Origin: Rugamonas rivuli
GTDB taxonomy: Bacteria > Pseudomonadota > Gammaproteobacteria > Burkholderiales > Burkholderiaceae_D
NCBI RefSeq assembly: GCF_009380165.1
Contig: NZ_WHUF01000002.1
Span: 620,001-684,000 of the forward strand
Direction of reading: 5' to 3'
DNA: 64,000 bases
Part shown: piece by piece, positions 36,551 through 46,700 of the stretch
Layout: the number at the start of each line of letters is the position of its first letter
Numbering within the stretch: the first letter of the stretch is position 1
Notes under the pieces: generated by a model
Database searches by the model: none
Told to the model about the DNA's origin: nothing
The model's input: the letters and a program-made list of their open reading frames with translations, nothing else
Translations under genes and position numbers: made by a program

Positions 36551-37790
36551 TCTCGAAGCTGCTGCGGCCATCCGGCATCAGGACGCAGCGCGCTTCGCCC
36601 CCGTGACGGCGGGCGATCTGGCGCACCAGCGCCAGGCCGAGGCCCGCACCGCTGTTGTCGCGTGTGCCGCGGCGGCGGTAGAACGGCTCGAACACCCTTT
36701 CGAATTCCTCTTCCGGTATGCCTGGGCCGCTGTCCCACACGGCCAGCGTGGCCGTGCCGTCGGCACTGGCGATGTTGACGTGCGCGGGCGGCACGCCGTG
36801 GCGGTGCGCGTTCTCCAGCAGGTTGCGCAGCAGCCGGCGCAGCAGGCGCGGATCGCCCTGCATCGGGGCGGAGGTGCCGTTCAGCACCGCGTCGTCGTAG
36901 CGCGCGCATTCTTCTGCCGCCAGGGCCAGCAGGTCCAGCTCTTCCAGTTCGGTATTGTCGCTGATCGCGCCCAGGCGGCTGGCCAGCAGGATCTCGTCCA
37001 GCAGTTCATTCAACTCGGCGATGTCCTGCTCCAGCCCTGCGCGCCGCTTGGGGTCGACATCGTCCTTGATCAGCTCCAGCGCCAGGCGGATGCGGGCCAG
37101 CGGCGTGCGCAGCTCGTGCGAGGCGTTGGCCAGCAGCGTTTTGTGCGCGCCTACCAGTTGTTCGATCTGGTCGGCGGCGCGGTTAAAGCTGCGCGCCAGC
37201 CGTGCGATTTCATCCTTGCCTTCGACCGGCACACGCGCCGTCAGGTCGCCGGCGCCCAGCGATTCCACGCCTTGCTGCAAGCGTTCCAGGCGCTTGGTGA
37301 GGCGCCGCACCAGCGGGAAGGCAGCGATACCTATGCCCAGCGCGAGCAGCAGCAGGGCGTTGTGCAGCATGGCCTTGGGCCGCGTGAAGCCCAACGGTTC
37401 GCTCGACAGCAAACGGCGGCCGTCCGGCAGCCGCACATAGGATTCCGGCGGCGGGGTGTCCATATTGTGCTGCCGCCAGTGGCGCGCCGGTATCTGCACG
37501 CCGACCACGGCCAGCGGCTCCCAATCGTGGGAGTACAGCGTCATGTGGGCGTTGAGGTTGGCGGCCACGCGTTCCAGCGCGGCCTGTTGTTCGGCGGGCG
37601 GGGCGTTGGCCGGCGCCAGCACGTTCTGCATCACCATCGCCAGCGTGGCGTTGGAGCGTTCCAGCGGGCCGCCGGTGCGGTTCCACACCAGGACCACGGC
37701 CAGCGCGAACAGCAGCAGGCTGAAAAGCAGCGCCGCGTAGAAACGGAAGTAGAGGCGCGGCAGGCCCCAGCTGAAGCGCGGGCCGGCCAT
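36513..37790 (-). CDS. Sensor histidine kinase, CpxA-like
   Basis: A 425-residue membrane kinase. Helices at residues about 14-36 and 142-162 enclose a periplasmic domain of about 105 residues. A HAMP region (about 163-215), the phospho-acceptor His225 in ANASHELRTPLARIRLALE and an ATPase domain with NLLENAHRHG, DSGPGIP and GAGLGLALV follow. The acceptor region is close to CpxA. It overlaps the response regulator as TGATG and is the last gene of the minus-strand spy-regulator-kinase cluster. Confidence 0.9.
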   Translation of the reverse strand: MAGPRFSWGLPRLYFRFYAALLFSLLLFALAVVLVWNRTGGPLERSNATLAMVMQNVLAPANAPPAEQQAALERVAANLNAHMTLYSHDWEPLAVVGVQIPARHWRQHNMDTPPPESYVRLPDGRRLLSSEPLGFTRPKAMLHNALLLLALGIGIAAFPLVRRLTKRLERLQQGVESLGAGDLTARVPVEGKDEIARLARSFNRAADQIEQLVGAHKTLLANASHELRTPLARIRLALELIKDDVDPKRRAGLEQDIAELNELLDEILLASRLGAISDNTELEELDLLALAAEECARYDDAVLNGTSAPMQGDPRLLRRLLRNLLENAHRHGVPPAHVNIASADGTATLAVWDSGPGIPEEEFERVFEPFYRRRGTRDNSGAGLGLALVRQIARRHGGEARCVLMPDGRSSFEITLPLAATATPE

Positions 37791-38503
37791 CAGTCCTGCA
37801 CCTTGGCGAACAGGTAGCCGGCGCCGCGCACGGTGATGATGCGGCGCGGTTTTTTGGGATCGTCTTCGACGGCGGCGCGGATGCGCGACATGTGCACATC
37901 GATCGAGCGGTCGAAGGCTTCCAGCGGTTCGCCCTTGAGCAGCTCCATCAGGCTGTCACGCGAGAGGACGCGGCCGGCGTGGCGGGCCAGTACCAGCAGC
38001 AGGTCGAACTGGTAGGCGGTCAGCTCGCAGGAGACGCCATCCAGCCTGGCCGCGTGGGCGGCAGGGTCGATCTCCAGCCGGCCGAATTGCAGCAATTCGC
38101 TGTCGCGTTGCGGCGCGGCGTCCGGCTGGTGGCGATGCTCGACGCGGCGGCGCAGGATGGCGCGCACGCGGGCCAGCAGCTCGCGTGGTTCGAAGGGTTT
38201 GGGCAGATAGTCGTCGGCGCCGATCTCCAGGCCGATGATGCGGTCGATGGCGTCCCCGCGAGCGGTCAGCATCAGCACCGGTATGTCGGAGACGGCGCGC
38301 AGCTGGCGGCAGACATCGAGGCCGTCCATATCGGGCAGCATCAGGTCCAGGATCACCGCGTCGACCTCGCCGGCCGCGATGCAGTCCAGCGCCGCGCGGC
38401 CGTTGGGCGCGTGCGTGACGCGGAAGGCCGCCTGGCCCAGATACTCTACGAGCATCTCGGCCAGGCGGGGGTCGTCTTCGACCAGCAGAATATGATCAGT
38501 CAT
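37790..38503 (-). CDS. OmpR-family response regulator, CpxR/RstA-like
   Basis: A 237-residue regulator, using ATG 38503; ATG 38512 would add three residues. The receiver domain has the acidic pair in LLVEDD and the phosphorylated Asp53 in ILDLMLPDMDG. The C-terminal winged helix contains FDRSIDVHMSRIRAAVEDDP and IITVRGAGYLFA, close to CpxR and RstA. An exact GTAAA-N5-GTAAA box lies in the nearby divergent control region, which supports CpxR-like DNA specificity. Confidence 0.92.
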   Translation of the reverse strand: MTDHILLVEDDPRLAEMLVEYLGQAAFRVTHAPNGRAALDCIAAGEVDAVILDLMLPDMDGLDVCRQLRAVSDIPVLMLTARGDAIDRIIGLEIGADDYLPKPFEPRELLARVRAILRRRVEHRHQPDAAPQRDSELLQFGRLEIDPAAHAARLDGVSCELTAYQFDLLLVLARHAGRVLSRDSLMELLKGEPLEAFDRSIDVHMSRIRAAVEDDPKKPRRIITVRGAGYLFAKVQD

Positions 38504-38545
38504 GCGGATCATTCTACGGACAGGCGAGCCGCTTCACAAGACGGC

Positions 38546-39016
38546 TTAGCCGTGATGCCCATGGCGGCCATGCATCTGGCTCAGGTGCTCGGCCAGCTTC
38601 TGGCGCTGCGCCGGCGTCAGGGTGTCGCCCACGTCGGCCAGCAGCTGCACGATGCGCTTGGACGCCTGGTCGGCCAGCGCCAGGCCGTTGGCGCGGGTGG
38701 TTTCCAGCGCGGTGCGGTCGATGGTGGCGGCGGACATCTGCTCAATCAGCTGCGCGTGCAGCTGGTGCACCTGCTGGTGCAGCGGCTTGATGTCGGCCAG
38801 CGCGGCCTTCACCAGCGGCTCGATCTTGGCTTTCTGCGCATCGGTGGCGTCGACTTCGACGTACAGGTGCTTGAGCATGCGGTCCATATGGGCGCTGGAG
38901 TCGATGGCTGCGTGCGTGCCACCCATGTGGCGTTCGACAGCGACAGCGCCTACGCCCACGACCAGCGTGGAACCCAGCAGGAATGCGGCAACGGTTTGGC
39001 GGTTAAAGATACTCAT
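38546..39016 (-). CDS. Spy/CpxP-like periplasmic protein
   Basis: A 156-residue exported protein with an N-terminal hydrophobic signal segment (FLLGSTLVVGVGAVAVE), then an all-helical domain. One LTxxQ motif is clear (DTLTPAQRQKLAEHL); the first copy is degenerate (DATDAQKAKI). It ends in a His-rich tail (HGRHGHHG) that could bind metal. In Cpx systems such proteins shield the sensor kinase or act as chaperones. It precedes the response regulator by 42 bases and is probably in the same operon. Confidence 0.83.
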   Translation of the reverse strand: MSIFNRQTVAAFLLGSTLVVGVGAVAVERHMGGTHAAIDSSAHMDRMLKHLYVEVDATDAQKAKIEPLVKAALADIKPLHQQVHQLHAQLIEQMSAATIDRTALETTRANGLALADQASKRIVQLLADVGDTLTPAQRQKLAEHLSQMHGRHGHHG

Positions 39017-39094
39017 GTTCTATCCTCGTTTGGTTGATTTGGGAGACAACGAGGCCAGTGTGCGCCGCCAGCGTGAAGCGGCGATGTCGCTCCG

Positions 39095-39109
39095 GTAAAG
39101 AAATGTAAA
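39095..39109 (+). promoter_or_regulatory. CpxR-type binding box
   Basis: GTAAA at 39095-39099, five bases, and GTAAA at 39105-39109 form the exact consensus direct repeat recognised by CpxR in enterobacteria. It lies in the divergent region between the spy-like gene and mdtA, 79 bases upstream of the former. A weaker partial copy follows near 39147-39162. Confidence 0.7.
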
Positions 39110-39267
39110 GCCAGATTAACGGAAGATACGCAAAGTCCTTGATTTGTAGCGAGTTTGTAACCCCGGACCGGCTGCGACTGACAGCGGCCGGATGCCTGTG
39201 CTAGAGTCCACGCATTGATCGCCATGGTAGGTTTGCCATGGACACGCACGCCACAAAAAGGACAAAG

Positions 39268-40629
39268 ATGGACACACCAGCCAAGCCGAATCAGACCGCC
39301 ACCCCGCCGCAGCGCAGCCGCCGCTCCAAAGTCGTCGGCAGCGTGATCGCTGTCGCCGCCATGGCGGGGCTGGGCGGGCTGGCCTGGTACCTGACGCACC
39401 AGCCGTCCGGTACTGGCGGTGCGCCCGGCGCGCCGGGGGCTGGCGCTCCAGGCGCGGGCGGTCCTGGTGGCCCTGGCGGTCCCGGTGGCGGCGGACGCCG
39501 TGGCGGTGCGCCCACCACGGTTGGCGTGGCGACCGCGGAGAAGGCCGATATCCCGGTCACGCTGGAAGCACTGGGCACGGTGACGGCTGCGGCCACCACC
39601 ACCGTGCGGCCGCAGGTATCGGGCATCTTGCAGAACGTGCTGTTCAAGGAAGGCCAGATGGTCAAGGCTGGCCAGGTGCTGGCGCAGATCGACCCGCGCC
39701 AGTTTGAAATGGCGCTGTTGCAGGCTTCCGGCCAGCGTCAGCGCGACGAGGCGCAGCTGGAAAACGCCAAGCTGACATTGAACCGCTATCGCACGCTGCT
39801 GGGCCAGGACTCGATCGCGCGCCAGGATGTGGACACGCAGGCGGCGCTGGTCAAACAGCTGGAAGGCACGGTCATGACCGACCGCGCGCAGGAAGGCACG
39901 GCCAAGCTGAATCTGGGCTACACCAAGGTTATCGCGCCGATCACCGGCCGCGTGGGCCTGCGTGTGGTCGATGTCGGCAACCTGGTTGGATCGGGCGACG
40001 CCAACGGCCTGGCTGTGATTACCCAGCTGTCGCCTATCGATGTGGAATTCTCGATCCCGCAGGACAGCGTGCCTGGTGTTATGCAGCAGGTGAACGACGG
40101 CGCCTCGCTGACGGCGATAGCGCTGGACCGCACCCGCACCAATGCGCTGGACAACGGCAAATTCTCGGCCATGGATAACCAGGTCGATGTGCAGACCGGT
40201 ACGGTGAAGGCCAAGGCGCGCTTCGCCAATGCCAAATCCAGCCTGTTCCCAAGCCAGTTCGTCAACGTGCGCCTGGAACTGCGCACCATCAAGGATGCGG
40301 TCATGGTGCCGGTGACGGCGGTGCGCCACGGCGCCAGCGGCGACTTCGTGTACGTGCTCAAGGCCGACAAGAGCGTGACCGTGCGTCCGGTGACGCGCGG
40401 CCAGGCCACGGTGGACAAAGTGCAGATCGCCAGCGGCCTGCAACTGGGCGAGCAAGTCATCACCGAGGGCGGCGACCGCCTGAAAGAGGGCGCCAAGGTC
40501 ACGCTGCCGGGCGAAGGCGGCAAGGGCAAACGCGGTGGATCCGCCAGTGCTTCGGCCAGCGCCTCCGCTGACGCTTCGGCGCCGGCTGGTGAACGCCGTC
40601 ATCGCAAAGAACAGGGCGCGGCACAATAA
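39268..40629 (+). CDS. mdtA: RND efflux periplasmic adaptor, MdtA-like
   Basis: A 453-residue membrane fusion protein. ATG 39268 is preferred because AAGGA lies five bases upstream; ATG 39238 would add ten residues. One N-terminal anchor helix is followed by a Gly/Pro-rich linker (residues about 47-80), a lipoyl/barrel-sandwich half (TVRPQVSGILQNVLFKEGQM), a helical hairpin, and beta-barrel and membrane-proximal domains. The C-terminus is low-complexity Ser/Ala. It connects inner-membrane pumps with the outer-membrane channel encoded at the end of the operon. The stop overlaps the mdtB start (TAATG). Confidence 0.9.
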   Translation: MDTPAKPNQTATPPQRSRRSKVVGSVIAVAAMAGLGGLAWYLTHQPSGTGGAPGAPGAGAPGAGGPGGPGGPGGGGRRGGAPTTVGVATAEKADIPVTLEALGTVTAAATTTVRPQVSGILQNVLFKEGQMVKAGQVLAQIDPRQFEMALLQASGQRQRDEAQLENAKLTLNRYRTLLGQDSIARQDVDTQAALVKQLEGTVMTDRAQEGTAKLNLGYTKVIAPITGRVGLRVVDVGNLVGSGDANGLAVITQLSPIDVEFSIPQDSVPGVMQQVNDGASLTAIALDRTRTNALDNGKFSAMDNQVDVQTGTVKAKARFANAKSSLFPSQFVNVRLELRTIKDAVMVPVTAVRHGASGDFVYVLKADKSVTVRPVTRGQATVDKVQIASGLQLGEQVITEGGDRLKEGAKVTLPGEGGKGKRGGSASASASASADASAPAGERRHRKEQGAAQ

Positions 40630-43600
40630 TGAGTCCATCAGCACCCTTCATCCAGCGCCCGGTAGCGACATCGCTGCTGATGCTGGCGATCGTCCTGGCC
40701 GGCATCGTGGGCTTCAAGTTCCTGCCGCTGTCCGCGCTGCCGCAGGTCGACTTCCCCACCATCCAGGTGCAGACGCTGTACCCCGGCGGCAGCCCTGAAG
40801 TGATGGGCCAGACCGTGACCGCGCCGCTGGAACGCCAGTTCGGCCAGATGGCCGGCTTGCAGCGCATGAGTTCCACCAGCGCCGCCGGCGTCTCCATCAT
40901 CACGCTGCAATTCGGCCTGGGCCAGACGCTGGACGTGGCCGAGCAGGAAGTGCAGGCCGCGATCAACGCCGGCGCCTCGCTGCTGCCGACCGATCTGCCG
41001 GCGCCGCCGGTCTACGCCAAGGTCAACCCGGCCGATGCGCCCGTGCTCACGCTGGCCATCACCTCGGACACGATGCCGCTGACCGAAGTGCAGAACGTGG
41101 TCAACACCCGCCTGGCGCTGAAGATTAGCCAGGTGTCCGGCGTCGGTCTGGTCACGCTCAGCGGCGGCCAGCGTCCCGCCGTGCGCATCCAGGCGGACAC
41201 CAACGCGCTGGCGTCCTACGGCCTGGGGCTGGATACGCTGCGCACCGCGATCACCGCCGCCAACGCCAACGGCGCCAAGGGCAGCTTCGACGGCCCGACC
41301 CGCGCCTACAGCATCAACGCCAACGACCAGCTGGTGACGGCCAAGGATTACAAGGAACTGATCCTCGCCTACAAGAACGGCGCCCCGGTGCGCCTGAACG
41401 ATGTCGCCATCGTCAAGGACAGCGCGGAAAACGTCGAACTGGGCGCATGGTCCGGCAACAAGCAGGCCATCATCCTCAACGTGCAGCGCCAGCCTGGCGC
41501 CAACGTCATCGCCACCGTCGACGCCATCAAGGCCCGCCTGCCGGAACTGCAAGCCGGCCTGCCGGGCGCGATGAAGGTCGAGGTGCTGAGCGACCGCACC
41601 ACCGGCATCCGCGCCTCGGTCGAACATGTGGAGATGGAACTGCTGCTGGCCGTGGTGCTGGTGGTGCTGGTGATCTTCGCCTTCCTCCACAGTCTGCGCG
41701 CCACCGTGATCGCCAGCCTGTCGGTGCCGATCTCGCTGATCGGCACCTGCGGCGTGATGTACTTGCTGGGCTATAGCCTGAACAACCTGTCGCTGATGGC
41801 GCTGACCATCGCCACCGGCTTCGTGGTCGATGACGCCATCGTCATGATCGAAAATATCGCCCGCTACATCGAAGAGGGCGAAACGCCGATGGCCGCCGCG
41901 CTCAAGGGCGCCAAGCAGATCGGCTTCACCATCATTTCGCTGACGGTGTCGCTGATCGCCGTGCTGATCCCGCTGCTGTTCATGGGCGACGTGGTCGGCC
42001 GCCTGTTCCGCGAGTTCGCGATCTCGCTGGCGATCACCATCCTGATTTCCGCCGTGGTGTCGCTGACGCTGGTGCCGATGATGTCGGCGCGCTGGCTGAA
42101 GAGCCACGCCGAAGAGAAGCCGAGCCGCTTTGCGCGCCGCTTCCAGCAGTTCTTCGACTGGGTGGTAGGCCACTACGACCGTTCGCTGACCTGGGTGCTG
42201 AACCACGCAGGCCTGACGCTGCTGGTTGCTCTGGGCACGATGGCGCTGACGGTGCTGCTGTATGTGGTGATCCCGAAAGGCCTGTTCCCGACCCAGGACA
42301 CCGGCCAGTTGCAGGCACGCCTGGAAACCGGCAAGGCCGTCTCCTACGCCAAGATGGCGGAGCTGCAGCAGCAGGCCGCGCGCCTGATCCTGGAAGATCC
42401 GGACGTCGGCACGCTCAGCTCCGTGGTCGGCGTGGACGCGGCCAACAACACCATGCTCCACACAGGCAGCATGCTGATCAACCTGAAGCACAAGCGCATC
42501 GGCAGCCAGCAAGAGACGATGGACCGCCTGCGCCAGCGCGTGTCGCAGATCGCCGGCCTGACGCTGTACCTGCAACCGACCCAGGACTTGACCATCGACG
42601 CCGAATCCGGCCCGACCCAGTTCCGCGTGTCGATCGAAGGCGCGGACAACGCCACCGTCAACCTGTGGGCTACCAAACTGGCGGAGCAGATGCGCACGCG
42701 GCATGAGCTGCGCAATGTGGTGTCGGACGTGGGCGCCAGCGCCAACGCGGCCTATGTCAGCGTGGACCGCGACAGCGCCTCGCGCATGTCGATCACCGCC
42801 GCCTCCATTGACGACGCGCTGTACAGCGCCTTCGGCCAGCGCATCGTCTCGACCATCTTCACCGAGACCAACCAGTATCGCGTAATCCTGGAAGCGCGCC
42901 GCGACGACATCACCACCCCGGCCGACCTGGGCAACCTGCAGCTTCGCACCGGCTCCGGCAAGGCCACGCCGCTGTCGGCGGTGGCCACCATCAGCGAGCG
43001 CGCCGCGCCGTTGCAGGTGACGCACGTGGCGCAGTATCCGGCCACCACGCTGGGCTTCGACACGGCGCCCGGCGTTTCTCTGGGCACGGCGGTGGATGGC
43101 ATCAAGCAGGCCGCCGCCGAGATCCATTTCCCGGCCTCGGTCACGCTGACCTTCCTCGGCGCGTCCGGCGCCTACCAGGCCTCGCTGTCGAATCAACTGT
43201 GGCTGATCCTGGCCGCCGTGATCTGCGTCTACATCGTGCTGGGCGTGCTGTATGAGAGCTACATCCATCCGCTGACGATTCTGTCGACGCTGCCGTCGGC
43301 CGGCGTCGGTGCCTTGCTGGCGCTGCTGGTCAGCGGCCAGGATCTGGGCGTGATCGGCATCATCGGCATCATCCTGCTGATCGGTATCGTCAAGAAGAAC
43401 GCCATCATGATGATCGACTTCGCCATCGAGGCGGAGCGGGAGCAGGGCAAGCCGCCGCGCGAGGCCATCCACCAGGCGGCGCTGCTGCGCTTCCGTCCGA
43501 TTTTGATGACGACGCTGGCCGCGCTGTTCGCCGCCGTGCCGCTGATGCTGGGCTGGGGCGAGGGCGCGGAACTGCGCCGTCCACTGGGACTGGCCATCTT

Positions 43601-43736
43601 CGGCGGCTTGATCGTCAGCCAGATGCTGACGCTGTTCACCACGCCAGTGATCTACCTCGGCTTCGACAGCCTGGCACGCCGCTTCGGCCGCAAGGCTGCA
43701 AACTCGCCGGCGCAGATTGAAGGTGGTGCGCTGTGA
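40629..43736 (+). CDS. mdtB: RND efflux transporter, MdtB-like
   Basis: A 1035-residue inner-membrane proton-driven pump with 12 helices and two large periplasmic loops. The opening SPSAPFIQRPVATSLLMLAI and PLSALPQVDFPTIQVQTLYP is standard for MdtB. The helix-4 Asp pair used for proton relay is in TGFVVDDAIVMIENI. It overlaps mdtA by one base and mdtC by four (GTGA). In E. coli MdtB and MdtC form a mixed trimer that exports bile salts and novobiocin. Confidence 0.94.
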   Translation: MSPSAPFIQRPVATSLLMLAIVLAGIVGFKFLPLSALPQVDFPTIQVQTLYPGGSPEVMGQTVTAPLERQFGQMAGLQRMSSTSAAGVSIITLQFGLGQTLDVAEQEVQAAINAGASLLPTDLPAPPVYAKVNPADAPVLTLAITSDTMPLTEVQNVVNTRLALKISQVSGVGLVTLSGGQRPAVRIQADTNALASYGLGLDTLRTAITAANANGAKGSFDGPTRAYSINANDQLVTAKDYKELILAYKNGAPVRLNDVAIVKDSAENVELGAWSGNKQAIILNVQRQPGANVIATVDAIKARLPELQAGLPGAMKVEVLSDRTTGIRASVEHVEMELLLAVVLVVLVIFAFLHSLRATVIASLSVPISLIGTCGVMYLLGYSLNNLSLMALTIATGFVVDDAIVMIENIARYIEEGETPMAAALKGAKQIGFTIISLTVSLIAVLIPLLFMGDVVGRLFREFAISLAITILISAVVSLTLVPMMSARWLKSHAEEKPSRFARRFQQFFDWVVGHYDRSLTWVLNHAGLTLLVALGTMALTVLLYVVIPKGLFPTQDTGQLQARLETGKAVSYAKMAELQQQAARLILEDPDVGTLSSVVGVDAANNTMLHTGSMLINLKHKRIGSQQETMDRLRQRVSQIAGLTLYLQPTQDLTIDAESGPTQFRVSIEGADNATVNLWATKLAEQMRTRHELRNVVSDVGASANAAYVSVDRDSASRMSITAASIDDALYSAFGQRIVSTIFTETNQYRVILEARRDDITTPADLGNLQLRTGSGKATPLSAVATISERAAPLQVTHVAQYPATTLGFDTAPGVSLGTAVDGIKQAAAEIHFPASVTLTFLGASGAYQASLSNQLWLILAAVICVYIVLGVLYESYIHPLTILSTLPSAGVGALLALLVSGQDLGVIGIIGIILLIGIVKKNAIMMIDFAIEAEREQGKPPREAIHQAALLRFRPILMTTLAALFAAVPLMLGWGEGAELRRPLGLAIFGGLIVSQMLTLFTTPVIYLGFDSLARRFGRKAANSPAQIEGGAL

Positions 43737-46700
43737 ACCTGTCTTCGCCCTTCGTCAAGCGTCCGATCGCCACCGTCCTGCTGACGTGCGGCCTGGCGCT
43801 GGCCGGCATCGGCGCGTTCTTCGTGCTGCCGGTGGCGCCGCTGCCGCAGGTGGACTTCCCGGTCATTTCGGTCAACGCCAACCTGCCGGGCGCCAGCCCT
43901 GCGACCATGGCGACCAGCGTCTCCACGCCGCTGGAGCGCCACCTGGGCGTGATCGCCGGCGTCAACGAGATGACGTCGCAATCGAACACCGGTTCCTCCA
44001 GCGTCACCCTGCAATTCGATTTGAACCGCAACGTCGACTCGGTCGCCCGCGAGGTGCAGGCGGCCATCAACGCCAGCCGCGTCGACCTGCCGGCCACGCT
44101 GCGCAGCAATCCGACCTACCGCAAGGCCAATACTTCCGGCATCCCGGTGATGATCCTGGCGCTGACGTCGGACACCCGCACGCCGGGCCAGATCTTCGAC
44201 GCAGTCTCCAACACCGTGCTGCAACGCCTGTCGCAAGTGACCGGCGTGGGCGATGTGGAACTGGGCGGCAGCTCGCTGCCGGCGGTGCGGGTTGAACTGA
44301 ACCCGTATGCGCTGAACCGCTACGGTCTGTCGGCGGAAGACGTGCGTGCGGCCATCCAGGCCACCAACGCCAACCGCCCGCGCGGCGCCTTGCAGGGCAA
44401 TGGCCGCCGTTTGCAGATCTATTCCGTCTCGGCCAACGCCAGCGGCGGACGCTCCGCCGCCGACTACCGCAACCTGGTGGTCGGCTGGCGCAACGACACC
44501 GCCATCCGCCTGCAGGACGTGGCGCAGGTGATCGACGGCGTGGAAGACAACAACAACCTCGGTCTGTTCAACGGCAAGCCGGCGATCATCGTCATCCTGC
44601 GTTCGCAGGCGGGCGCCAACGTCATCGAAACCGTCAACAGCGTGCGCGCACAACTGCCACTGTTGCAGGCGCAGCTGCCGTCGGACGTCAAGATCGACGT
44701 CGCCAGCGACAGCACCAATTCGATCCGCTCGTCGCTGCACGAGATCGAGATCACGCTGATCATCTCCATCCTGCTGGTGGTGCTGGTGGTCAGCGCCTTC
44801 CTGCGCAGCGTGCGCGCCACCATCGTGCCTGCGGTGGCGACCGTGGTGTCGCTGCTGGGCACCTTTGGCGCCATGTATCTGCTGGGCTTCAGCCTGAACA
44901 ACCTGTCGCTGATGGCGCTGACCGTGGCCACCGGCTTCGTCGTCGACGACGCCATCGTGGTGCTGGAAAATACCACCCGCCACATCGAGGCCGGGATGGA
45001 TCGCTTCGAGGCGGCGCTGCTGGGTGCGCGCGAGGTGGGTTTCACCGTGCTGTCGATCAGCCTTTCGCTGATCGCTGTGTTCATTCCACTGTTGTTCATG
45101 GGCGGCCAGTTCGGCGCGCTGTTCAAGGAGTTCGCCGTCACGCTGTCGGCGGCGGTGATGATTTCGCTGGTGGTCTCGCTGACCACCACGCCGATGATGT
45201 GCGCGTGGCTGCTCAAGCCCGGCCATGTCCACGCCAAGCCGCCGGGCCGCATCGCCCGCTTCTTCGAGCGCGGTTTCGATTTCATCCTGAAAGGCTACGA
45301 GCATAGCCTGGACTGGGCGCTGTCCAGCGTGTGGCTGGTGATGCTGAGCCTTGTGTTCGTGATCGGCCTGAACTTCTATCTGTTCGCGGCGATACCGAAG
45401 GGCGGCTTCCCGCAGCAGGACACGGGCCAGATCAACGGCGGCATCCGCGCCGACCAGAGCATCTCGTTCCAGGCCATGCAGGGCAAGCTGAAACAGCTGG
45501 TCAACATCATCAAGGACGATCCCGATGTCGCCACGGTGGTGGGCTTTACCGGCGGCCGCAGGGCCGGCGGCGGCTTCATGTTCATCAATCTGAAACCGGC
45601 CAGCCAGCGCACGGTGGCGGGGCAGGCCGTGATCGCGCGCCTGCGGCCCAAGCTGGCCAAAGTCACGGGTGTGAGCCTGTTCCTCAGCCCCGTGCAGGAT
45701 CTGCGGGCCGGTGGGCGCCAGGCCAATTCCAACTACCAGTACACGCTCAAGAGCGACAACCAGGCCGATTTGAAGAAGTGGGCCAGCCGTCTGGCCGATG
45801 CGATGAAAGGGCAGAAGGCGCTTACCGATGTCGATACCGACCAGGCGGACAACGGCGTCGAGACCTTCGTCACCATCGACAAGAACAGCGCTTCGCGTCT
45901 GGGACTGTCGGCGCGCGATGTCGACAACGCCTTGTACAACAGCTTCGGTCAGCGCCAGGTCGCCACGATCTATTCTGAGTTGAACCAGTATCACGTCATC
46001 ATGGAAGTGCCGCGCGAGTTTGCCAAGAGCCCGGCGGCGCTGAACGATGTTCATGTACCGTCGAAAGGCCTGCCTGCGCCTAGCGCCAGCAATCCGAACG
46101 GCGCACCGGTGGCGCTGACGGTGGCCTCCGGCGCAACCGGCACCAGTACAAGCACCAGCGCGGCCAGCGCCACGCCGGCCAACGTGGCCGCGCCTGCGGT
46201 CAAGGATGCGTCCTCCGGCTCCGCGCTGAGCACCAAGGCCACCACGATGGTGCCGCTGTCGACGCTGGCCAGCTTCGCCGAAAGCTCGGCGCCGACGTCG
46301 ATCAACCACCAGGACGGCGAACTGGCGACCACCATCGCTTTCAACCTGCAGCCTGGCACCAGCCTGTCCGACGCCGCTGAGCAGATCAAGGCGGCGGAGG
46401 CGGAAATCGGCATGCCGAACAATGTGCGCGGCAGCTTCCAGGGTTCGGCCAAGGCAGCGCAGGACAGCAACAAGTCGCTGCCGTTGCTGATCCTGGCCGC
46501 CATCGTGGTGATCTACATCGTGCTCGGCATCCTGTATGAAAGCCTGGTGCATCCGATCACCGTGCTGACCACGCTGCCGTCGGCGGGCGTGGGCGCGGTG
46601 CTGGCGCTGTTGATCTTCAAGATGGAGTTCTCGACCATTTCGCTGATCGGCATCTTCCTGCTGATCGGTATCGTCAAGAAGAACGCCATCCTGATCATCG

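Noticed and set aside
39418..39500. Tandem repeat or CRISPR-like unit in mdtA
   Set aside because: The repeats are Gly/Pro codons of a flexible linker inside an intact reading frame, with no spacers.
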